A stretch of DNA of 8,733 nt, taken from Zavarzinia sp. (GTDB lineage: Bacteria; Pseudomonadota; Alphaproteobacteria; Zavarziniales; Zavarziniaceae). Below are positions 1-6,426 of the stretch, piece after piece. Made by a program: the position numbers and the translations under genes. The notes under the pieces are model-generated. The model was not told the DNA's origin and did not search any database. It worked only from the letters and a program-made list of their open reading frames with translations. The stretch spans positions 1 to 8,733 of the forward strand of contig JAQVKV010000055.1 of the NCBI GenBank assembly GCA_028694545.1, in the 5' to 3' direction. How positions within the stretch are numbered: the first letter of the stretch is position 1; every line of letters starts with the position of its first letter.

Positions 1-2
1 TC

Positions 3-1832
<1,830 letters not shown>

Positions 1833-1846
1833 TCGACGCGAATGCA

Positions 1847-1880
1847 GCCCCCGGTATCGTATTGTGACGATACCGGGGGC
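1847..1880 (+). terminator. Hairpin terminator after rpoD
   Basis: A perfect 14-bp inverted repeat (arms 1847-1860 and 1867-1880, loop ATTGTG) starts 14 nt after the rpoD stop. It is followed by TTCGTCGTTT, a T-rich but interrupted tract. The stem is strong, so it probably ends rpoD transcription, though the imperfect U-tract makes read-through possible. Confidence 0.8.
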
Positions 1881-1981
1881 TTCGTCGTTTCTGGACGTGC
1901 CTGTTCGTCCATTCGGCAGTGGACAGCTCTGTTGCGCCGCGTCATCGTCCGCCCCGGTGACGAACATGTGTCGGAGGAACG

Positions 1982-2599
1982 GTGCAGCAGCTCATCGACG
2001 GTTATCGGCGGTTCCGGGCCGGGCATTGGCCCGAATATCGCGATCTCTACCGTGAACTTTCCACCCACGGCCAGAAGCCGCCCACCCTGGTCATCGCCTG
2101 TTCGGACAGCCGGGTCGATCCGGCCGTGATCTTCGATGCCCAGCCGGGCGAGATGTTCGTCGTGCGCAACGTCGCCAATCTCGTGCCGCCGGCCGAGAAG
2201 GGCGAGGGGCATCACGGGACCTCGGCGGCGATCGAATTCGCCGTTCGCGTGCTCAAGGTGGGCATGATCCTGATCATGGGCCATGCCGATTGCGGCGGCG
2301 TCTATGCCGCGCTCAAGGGCATCGACAAGTCGGATTTCACCTATCTCGACGAATGGATCGACCTCGTCCAGCCGGCGCTCGACCGGCTCGGCGACATCGA
2401 CCGGGCAGCGCCTGAATCCAAGGAACTGCTGGAACGGGAATCCATCAAGCTCTCGATCGACCGGTTGATGACCTTCTCCTTCGTCGCCGATGCGGTAAAG
2501 AGCGGCGCCCTAAGCCTCGAAGGGGCGCGCTTCCGCGTCTTCGACGGCCGCCTCGAGTGGCTCGACAAGGAGACGGGCAGCTTCGATCGTATCGCCTGA
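1982..2599 (+). CDS. Beta-class carbonic anhydrase
   Basis: This is a zinc enzyme that interconverts CO2 and bicarbonate, and is probably cytoplasmic because no signal peptide is seen. At 205 residues it has the usual length for bacterial beta-carbonic anhydrases. The metal-site motifs are both present: CSDSR (Cys40, Asp42, Arg44) and GHADCGGV (His101, Cys104), with Cys40, His101 and Cys104 as expected zinc ligands and the Asp-Arg dyad as the gate. RNVANLVPP (62-70) and GTSAAIEFAV (79-88) are also typical. The start is GTG at 1982, chosen because GGAGG lies at 1973-1977 and because MQQLIDGYRRFR matches the usual N-terminus of the family. The ATG at 1966 is out of frame. The gene stands alone between the rpoD terminator and a tRNA. 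Whether it mainly supplies bicarbonate for carboxylases or balances pH cannot be told from sequence. A link to urea breakdown (which releases CO2) is possible but not supported by any shared operon. Confidence 0.93.
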   Translation: MQQLIDGYRRFRAGHWPEYRDLYRELSTHGQKPPTLVIACSDSRVDPAVIFDAQPGEMFVVRNVANLVPPAEKGEGHHGTSAAIEFAVRVLKVGMILIMGHADCGGVYAALKGIDKSDFTYLDEWIDLVQPALDRLGDIDRAAPESKELLERESIKLSIDRLMTFSFVADAVKSGALSLEGARFRVFDGRLEWLDKETGSFDRIA

Positions 2600-2607
2600 C
2601 GGCATGG

Positions 2608-2633
2608 TTGGCAGGACCCAACTGTCCTGCTAA
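2608..2633 (+). other. Hairpin downstream of the carbonic anhydrase gene
   Basis: A 10-bp stem (arms 2608-2617 and 2624-2633, one G-T pair, loop CCAACT) starts 8 nt after the carbonic anhydrase stop. No T-run follows, so it is not a canonical intrinsic terminator. It may protect the mRNA 3' end or be part of a tandem end-of-gene structure with the next hairpin. Confidence 0.5.
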
Positions 2634-2634
2634 A

Positions 2635-2666
2635 CGTCTTGCCCCGCGCCTTGCGCGGGCAAGACG
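2635..2666 (+). other. Long hairpin immediately upstream of the tRNA
   Basis: The arms 2635-2649 and 2653-2666 pair over 14 bp with one bulged C and a three-base loop (CTT). The structure ends 3 nt before the first base of the tRNA and has no U-tract. It could be a terminator-like structure for the carbonic anhydrase transcript or a processing landmark on a precursor carrying the tRNA. No tRNA promoter is obvious between it and the tRNA, so the tRNA is either co-transcribed with upstream sequence or its promoter overlaps this region. Confidence 0.5.
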
Positions 2667-2669
2667 GTG

Positions 2670-2745
2670 GGGCCTGTAGCTCAATGGTTAGAGCCGGCCG
2701 CTCATAACGGTCTGGTTGCAGGTTCGAGTCCTGCCGGGCCCACCA
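2670..2745 (+). tRNA. tRNA-Ile2 (anticodon CAT, lysidine type); elongator tRNA-Met is the alternative
   Basis: A full 76-base cloverleaf is visible: acceptor GGGCCTG/CGGGCCC (one T-G pair), D-arm GCTC/GAGC with an 8-base loop, anticodon stem GGCCG/CGGTC, anticodon loop CTCATAA at 2701-2707 with anticodon CAT at 2703-2705, T-arm GCAGG/CCTGC around TTCGAGT, discriminator A and an encoded CCA at 2743-2745. A CAT anticodon may belong to initiator Met, elongator Met or Ile2. The initiator is excluded because bases 1 and 72 pair as G-C, whereas initiator tRNAs have an unpaired 1-72. C4-G69 and C5-G68, known recognition pairs for the lysidine synthetase TilS, are present, and the short D-loop and TGGTT variable region resemble E. 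coli tRNA-Ile2 rather than its elongator Met. I therefore favour Ile2, which reads AUA after C34 becomes lysidine. Confidence 0.93.
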
Positions 2746-2889
2746 AGCTTTCCGCCGCTCTCCGCATTCTCTCGACAAATGCAACATTCGTCGGAATGGC
2801 TTTCCTGAACGATCGACGTGCGGGTGGTTGGCGAGGCGGTCCGAAGGGAAGATGTTCCCTGATGGTTTCGCGGGGGTGCATTCAAAGGC

Positions 2890-2919
2890 TTGCCTCGATT
2901 TCGGCCTCTGTCCTACTCT
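2890..2919 (+). promoter_or_regulatory. Weak candidate sigma-70 promoter for amiCR
   Basis: TTGCCT at 2890-2895 and TACTCT at 2914-2919 are separated by 18 bases. The -35 matches 4 of 6 consensus bases and the -10 only 3 of 6. A start near 2926 would place transcription just before the two small hairpins and terminator of the leader, which is the only reason to list it. No clear sigma-54 (GG-N10-GC) promoter was found in this gap, although nitrogen control would make one plausible. Confidence 0.2.
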
Positions 2920-2931
2920 GGTGCGGAAGAA

Positions 2932-2964
2932 AGACGACGCTGTCTCTCGAATGGCAAGGAAGCC
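2932..2964 (+). promoter_or_regulatory. Possible weak ANTAR-target hairpin pair in the amiC leader
   Basis: Hairpin 1 is AGAC/GTCT (2932-2935 and 2942-2945) around the six-base loop GACGCT. Hairpin 2 is GGC/GCC (2953-2955 and 2962-2964) around AAGGAA, which has A at loop position 1 and G at position 4 as in known ANTAR-target RNAs. The second stem is only 3 bp, so this is weak on its own. In its favour, its 3' arm overlaps the left arm of the following terminator (from 2960), so the two structures are mutually exclusive, as in the established ANTAR antitermination mechanism. Confidence 0.35.
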
Positions 2965-3003
2965 TCCACCCCGGTGCCCCCGGGGGAGCGAGGCTTTTTT
3001 TTT
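2960..3003 (+). terminator. Strong intrinsic terminator (likely attenuator) before amiC
   Basis: AAGCCTC (2960-2966) pairs with GAGGCTT (2990-2996), and inside it CCCCGG (2969-2974) pairs with CCGGGG (2980-2985). Nine T residues follow at 2995-3003. The amiC-like ATG is at 3021 and its likely ribosome site GGTGGAG at 3004-3010, so no ordinary promoter fits between terminator and gene. The gene must therefore be reached by read-through, which marks this as an attenuator. It may also end transcripts from the upstream tRNA. Confidence 0.88.
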
Positions 3004-3020
3004 GGTGGAGCGCAGGGCTG

Positions 3021-4178
3021 ATGACATCCGACACATGGCGCATAGGGGTCCTGTTTTCCCGGTCGGGGGTGACCGCCGCGACCGAGATCGCCATGCTGAA
3101 CGGCACCCTGCTTGCCATCGAGGAAATCAATGCGGCTGGCGGCGTGCTTGGCCGGCCGCTGGAGCCGCTGCTGCGCGATCCCCTGTCGTCGCCCCGTCTC
3201 TATCGCGACATGGCCCGGCAACTCCTGATCGAGGGGCGTACCCGCATCCTCTTCGGTTGCTACATGTCGTCGACGCGCAAGGCGGTGCTGCCCGAGGTGG
3301 AGGCGTTGCGCGGTCTCCTGTTCTATCCGACTCTCTATGAGGGATTTGAATATTCCGATCGCTGCTTTTACACGGGGGCTGCGCCGAACCAGAACTCCCT
3401 GCCGCTGGCGAGCTACATGATGGAGAATTTCGGCAGCCGCTTTGCCTTTGTCGGCTCGAACTACGTCTTTCCCTATGAGTCAAACCGGGTGATGGCGGAT
3501 CTCGTCACCCAGGCAAAGGGCAGGGTGGTGGACGAGGTTTACCTGCCGCTGGAGGATCGGCCGGCGGACATCGAGAAGGCCATCGCGCGCATCGCCAAGG
3601 TGAAGCCGGATGTTGTCTTCTCGACCCTGGTGGGGGCCACGATTCCCCGTTTCTATGAAGCCTATGCCGCGGCGGGCTTCGATACGATGACCCACCCGAT
3701 CGCCAGCCTGACCACATCGGAAGTCGATCTCGTTGCCATGCCGCCGTCGGTCAGCGCCGGGCACATCGCCTCCGCCACCTTCTTTGAATGCCTGAAAACG
3801 CCCGCCGCGCGCCGCTTCGTCACGGCCTTCAAGAAGCGCTTCGGCATCCACGCGCCGGTGACCGGCTGCGCCGAGGCGGCCTACAATCAGATACACCTTT
3901 ACGCTCAGGCCCTGAAACTCGCCCGGACCGATGAACCCGAGGCGATCGCCGCGCAGATGCGCGGCCTTGAATTCGATGCCCCACAGGGACGGATCCGCGT
4001 CGATCCCGACAATAATCACACCGAACTCTGGTCCCGCGTGGCGCGGGTCAACAATGCCGGCAGCTTTGAGATTGTCTGGGACGCCGGTGTCCGGGTGAAG
4101 CCCGATCCCTATTTCGTGGCGCCGTCCCTCGACGACTGGAGCCTGCCGGGGGCGCCCGTCGCGTCCTCGACGGCCTGA
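3021..4178 (+). CDS. amiC: AmiC-like cytoplasmic amide/urea sensor, negative regulator of the ANTAR antiterminator
   Basis: A periplasmic-binding-protein-fold receptor (Peripla_BP_5 group) reused as an intracellular sensor. In Pseudomonas aeruginosa, AmiC binds short amides and holds AmiR inactive until inducer arrives. This protein has 385 residues, the length of AmiC, and begins almost directly with the first strand (TWRIGVLFSRSGVTA) with no signal peptide. Pocket segments match AmiC as I recall it: GCYMSSTRK (Tyr81, Ser83), FYPTLYEGFEY (Thr104) and GSNYVFP (Tyr148), corresponding to AmiC Tyr83, Ser85, Thr106 and Tyr150. The C-terminal DAPQGRIRVDPDNNHTE and PSLDDWS segments are also AmiC-like. 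The start at ATG 3021 fits the family, with GGTGGAG at 3004-3010 as ribosome site. It lies 17 bases after a terminator and 10 bases before the ANTAR gene, so the two are an operon. The ligand may be urea or a short amide. Databases may label it simply as a transporter substrate-binding protein. Confidence 0.88.
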   Translation: MTSDTWRIGVLFSRSGVTAATEIAMLNGTLLAIEEINAAGGVLGRPLEPLLRDPLSSPRLYRDMARQLLIEGRTRILFGCYMSSTRKAVLPEVEALRGLLFYPTLYEGFEYSDRCFYTGAAPNQNSLPLASYMMENFGSRFAFVGSNYVFPYESNRVMADLVTQAKGRVVDEVYLPLEDRPADIEKAIARIAKVKPDVVFSTLVGATIPRFYEAYAAAGFDTMTHPIASLTTSEVDLVAMPPSVSAGHIASATFFECLKTPAARRFVTAFKKRFGIHAPVTGCAEAAYNQIHLYAQALKLARTDEPEAIAAQMRGLEFDAPQGRIRVDPDNNHTELWSRVARVNNAGSFEIVWDAGVRVKPDPYFVAPSLDDWSLPGAPVASSTA

Positions 4179-4188
4179 GGCGCGAATC

Positions 4189-4800
4189 ATGTCGCTCCAG
4201 ATCCTGCGCGACTTCAAGGGGCTGCGCGTCCAGGTGATCTACCCGCCCGACCAGGAAGGCAAGGCCCTGGTCGAGCACCTGAAGCGCATCGGTTGCGTCT
4301 GCGAGACCGCCTGGCCATTGCCCGAGGCGATATCGAGCAACGCCGATGTCGTCCTGCTCTCCGTCGAGCGGGAAAGTCGCGCGCAGATCCTGGAATTGAC
4401 GCGCGATTTCGCGAAGGGCAAGGGGCCGACCATCGTCGCCATCGTCTCCTACGAGAACCCGAGTACCCTGCAGGTCGTAATCGAGTGTGGCGCGCTTGCC
4501 GTGATCGAGCGGCCGATCCGGCCCTTTGGTCTGCTGACCAACCTGATTCTGGCCCGCGCCCTCTGGATCGAGCGCCAGGAGGCTGAGAAGCGTATCCGCA
4601 AACTTGAGCGCAAGCTTTCAGGGAACAACAAGATTACAAAGGCTAAGGCGATCCTGATGGAGAGCCAGGGGCTTTCCGAAGAGGTCGCCTATGAGAGCAT
4701 CCGCCGGCAGGCCATGTCCAAGCGCCTGCCCATGGATGAAATGGCGGCGGCGATCATCAACGCACATGAGCTATTGAACTTCGCACCAAAGGGTGATTGA
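4189..4800 (+). CDS. amiR: AmiR-like ANTAR-domain transcription antiterminator
   Basis: An RNA-binding antiterminator of the AmiR/NasR class, 203 residues (AmiR is about 196). Residues 1-123 form a receiver-like fold. At the end of the third strand (ADVVLLSVE) the phospho-acceptor Asp is replaced by Ser58, and the usual Lys-Pro is Arg108-Pro109, so control by phosphorylation is unlikely. A helical, charged coiled-coil segment follows (about 122-145, IERQEAEKRIRKLERKL). The ANTAR domain (about 139-195) shows the family pattern: ITKAKAILMESQGLSEEVAY and IRRQAMSKRLPMDEMAAAII. The start ATG 4189 has GAGG at 4177-4180, overlapping the stop of the amiC-like gene, which suggests translational coupling. 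Known AmiR is kept inactive by binding AmiC, and the gene order and missing Asp fit that. Likely RNA targets are the hexaloop hairpins before urtA and possibly before amiC. Confidence 0.92.
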   Translation: MSLQILRDFKGLRVQVIYPPDQEGKALVEHLKRIGCVCETAWPLPEAISSNADVVLLSVERESRAQILELTRDFAKGKGPTIVAIVSYENPSTLQVVIECGALAVIERPIRPFGLLTNLILARALWIERQEAEKRIRKLERKLSGNNKITKAKAILMESQGLSEEVAYESIRRQAMSKRLPMDEMAAAIINAHELLNFAPKGD

Positions 4801-4815
4801 ATTCTAAGCGTGGTC

Positions 4816-4874
4816 GCGGTGCACAAGATTGCGCCGCCCGAATTTTAGGCAGCGGAACAGTGAAGTTCACTGCC
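4816..4874 (+). promoter_or_regulatory. Candidate ANTAR-target RNA: tandem hexaloop hairpins before urtA
   Basis: Hairpin P1: 8-bp stem 4816-4823 with 4830-4837 (one T-G pair), six-base loop CAAGAT. Hairpin P2: GAAC/GTTC (4855-4858 and 4865-4868) closed by GGCAG/CTGCC (4848-4852 and 4870-4874) across a small internal loop, with the six-base loop AGTGAA at 4859-4864. The ANTAR-target motif described for NasR, EutV and related proteins is two successive stems, each with a six-base loop carrying A1 and G4. P2 has both bases and P1 has only G4. The pair sits 14 bases before a strong terminator and directly after an ANTAR gene. In known cases P2 overlaps the terminator, which I do not see here, so the switching detail is unresolved. 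Confidence 0.65.
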
Positions 4875-4888
4875 CCACGGCGATGTAG

Positions 4889-4927
4889 CCCGTAAGACCC
4901 CTTTTCCGGGGTGTTGCGGGTTTTTTT
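4889..4927 (+). terminator. Intrinsic terminator in the urtA leader
   Basis: The arms 4889-4901 and 4908-4920 pair over 12 bp with one T-G pair and one G/G mismatch around the loop TTTTCC, and seven T residues follow at 4921-4927. It separates amiCR from urtA and lies just 3' of the hexaloop hairpins. It is either the end of the amiCR operon or, more likely in this context, the terminator that AmiR-type antitermination bypasses. Confidence 0.88.
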
Positions 4928-5087
4928 GTTGCCTATCGGCCAACAGTGGCGTTGGCGCGATTCCCATCACGACACCTTGAAACCGGCCAGGTTACGGGCC
5001 GGAACACCCCGGATTTACCCGGACGTCGCTTCGATGGATCGGACCGTCGCACGCCTCGAACCCCCGCGCCGGCCGTTCCCCAACACC

Positions 5088-5094
5088 AGAGGGA
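5088..5094 (+). promoter_or_regulatory. Ribosome binding site that fixes the urtA start
   Basis: AGAGGGA lies 5 bases before ATG 5100. An in-frame ATG at 5034 has no such site in front of it, and using it would put the twin-arginine motif 27 residues in, so 5100 is preferred. Confidence 0.75.
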
Positions 5095-5099
5095 TAGCC

Positions 5100-6359
5100 A
5101 TGAGTCTCAATCGTCGTACCTTCCTGAAGACCTCCGCGCTGGCTGGCGCCGGTGCAGTCGCCGCCCCCGCGCTGATGACGCGCGTGGCGCTGGGCGCCGA
5201 TCCGATCAAGGTGGGCGTGCTGTTCTCCCAGACCGGCGGCCTCTCGATCATCGAGAAGTCGCTGGCCGACGCCACCCTGATGGCGATTTCGGAAATCAAC
5301 GCGAAGGGCGGCGTGAACGGTCGTCCGATCGAGGCGGTGGTCGAGGACGGCGCCTCCGATCCGAAGACCTTCAACGAGAAGGCCTCGAAGCTCGTCGTGC
5401 GCGACCGCGTGCCGACCGTCTTCGGCTGCTACACCTCCGCCAGCCGCAAGGCCGTGCTGCCCGTGTTCGAGAAGCGCAACAACCTGCTATTCTACCCGAC
5501 CTATTACGAAGGCTTCGAGTGCTCGAAGAACGTGATCTACACGGGGTCGGCGCCGAACCAGCAGCTCTCGACCTTCATTCCCTGGATCATCAAGAACCTC
5601 GGCAAGAAGAAGTTCTTCATCGTCGGCTCCAACTATATCTACCCGCGCGAGATGGCCAAGGTCTGCAAGATCCTGATCGAGGCCAACGGCGCCGAATGGG
5701 TGGCGGACGAATATCTCGAACTCGGCCATTCGGAATGGGGTTCGATGGTCAACAAGATCAAGTCGTCGGGTTGCGACGTGGTGCTTTCCAACGTCGTCGG
5801 CGATTCGGTCGTCGCCTTCTATCGCGAATTCAAGAACCAGGGCCTGTCGCACGACGTGCTGCCGATTTGCGCCTCCGTCACCTCGGAAGTCGAGATCGCG
5901 GCCATGGGCGCCGAATATGCGGCCGGTTCCTACACGTCGTTCCCCTATTTCCAGGCGATCGAGTCGGATGCCAACAAGGCCTTCGTGGAACGCTACCGGA
6001 CCTTCGTGAACGACCCGAAGGCGGTGACCCACCACGCCATGGAATCCTCCTACTTCCAGGTCTATCTGTTCGCCCAGGCGGCCGCCAAGATCGGTGACAA
6101 GCTGACGCCGACGGCGATCCGCGACGCCGTCGCCGGCTCGGAATTCGACGCTCCGAACGGTCATGTGAAGATCGATCCCGAGAACCTGCACACCTGGCTT
6201 ACCCCGCGCATCGCGCAGTGGCAGGCCGATGGCCAGGGCAAGATCGTCGACCAGCTGCCTGAGCCGATCCGTCCGCTGCCCTATTCAGCCTATGGCGAGA
6301 CCTCCGACAACCTGTTCTGCACCACCGCCGGTCTCGACTCGGCGAAGCTGAAGCAGTAA
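5100..6359 (+). CDS. urtA: Urea (or short-chain amide) ABC transporter substrate-binding protein, Tat-exported
   Basis: The periplasmic binding component of the Urt importer, which captures urea outside the inner membrane and delivers it to UrtBC. The protein has 419 residues from ATG 5100. The N-terminus is a twin-arginine signal: N-R-R-T-F-L-K at residues 4-10, an Ala-rich hydrophobic stretch, and likely cleavage after Ala33 (VALGA-DP). The mature part is a Peripla_BP_5 protein with IKVGVLFSQTGG, GCYTSASRKAVLP, FYPTYYEGFEC, SAPNQQ, GSNYIYPREM and DAPNGHVKIDPEN. These segments are plainly homologous to the cytoplasmic AmiC-like protein encoded 1 kb upstream. Gene order with urtB, urtC and urtD directly following supports the urea assignment. 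Short-chain amide transport (FmdDEF type, the same family) remains possible because no urease or amidase gene is in view. Expression is probably gated by the upstream terminator. Confidence 0.9.
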   Translation: MSLNRRTFLKTSALAGAGAVAAPALMTRVALGADPIKVGVLFSQTGGLSIIEKSLADATLMAISEINAKGGVNGRPIEAVVEDGASDPKTFNEKASKLVVRDRVPTVFGCYTSASRKAVLPVFEKRNNLLFYPTYYEGFECSKNVIYTGSAPNQQLSTFIPWIIKNLGKKKFFIVGSNYIYPREMAKVCKILIEANGAEWVADEYLELGHSEWGSMVNKIKSSGCDVVLSNVVGDSVVAFYREFKNQGLSHDVLPICASVTSEVEIAAMGAEYAAGSYTSFPYFQAIESDANKAFVERYRTFVNDPKAVTHHAMESSYFQVYLFAQAAAKIGDKLTPTAIRDAVAGSEFDAPNGHVKIDPENLHTWLTPRIAQWQADGQGKIVDQLPEPIRPLPYSAYGETSDNLFCTTAGLDSAKLKQ

Positions 6360-6367
6360 CGCGCCCC

Positions 6368-6393
6368 GCCCGGCCGCCCGACGGCGGCCGGGC
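6368..6393 (+). other. GC-rich hairpin between urtA and urtB
   Basis: A perfect 11-bp stem (6368-6378 with 6383-6393, loop CGAC) begins 8 bases after the urtA stop and is followed by TCCTTTCCC, which is not a real U-tract. Hairpins in this position commonly stabilise the upstream message or partly terminate, giving more binding protein than permease. That role is inferred from position. Confidence 0.7.
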
Positions 6394-6426
6394 TCCTTTC
6401 CCGTCCGGAACCTTCGAGGTCGCGTC

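Larger units (their letters stand above)
2746..3020 (+). other. Leader region between tRNA and amiC-like gene
   Basis: This 275-base gap holds no convincing gene. Its first 185 bases show nothing I can name. Its last 90 bases hold a weak promoter-like pair, two small hairpins and a strong terminator that ends 17 bases before the amiC-like start codon (listed separately). The frame of the amiC-like gene happens to stay open backwards through this gap and the tRNA, but the protein family begins at 3021, so that extension is not coding. Confidence 0.7.
4801..5099 (+). other. urtA leader region
   Basis: This 299-base gap between amiR and urtA contains, in order, two hexaloop hairpins (4816-4874), a strong terminator (4889-4927) and 172 bases of leader with a GC-rich hairpin: CCGGCC 4983-4988 pairs with GGCCGG 4997-5002. 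The first hairpin begins only 15 bases after the amiR stop, so the RNA reaching the terminator is probably the amiCR transcript itself or one started inside amiR. The frame of urtA is open back to 4911, but that stretch includes the terminator and is not coding. A second promoter after the terminator cannot be excluded. Confidence 0.75.

Noticed and set aside
2670..2745. tRNA as an integration site for a mobile element carrying amiCR-urt
   Set aside because: No integrase gene and no repeat of the tRNA 3' end were seen in the window, and the downstream genes match the general composition.
2746..2930. Sigma-54 promoter or NtrC site before amiC
   Set aside because: Several TGGC words were examined, but none has GC at the correct distance (GG-N10-GC).
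2667..3020. Extension of the amiC-like frame back across the tRNA and leader
   Set aside because: It would translate a tRNA and a terminator. The family begins at 3021, giving exactly the AmiC length.
4911..5099. GTG at 4911 or ATG at 5034 as the urtA start
   Set aside because: 4911 lies inside the terminator stem. 5034 lacks a ribosome site and would bury the Tat motif. ATG 5100 has AGAGGGA and a well-placed twin-arginine signal.
4946..6097. 383-codon open frame on the + strand overlapping urtA
   Set aside because: Its product is an Arg-rich low-complexity shift of the urtA frame, as expected in GC-rich DNA.
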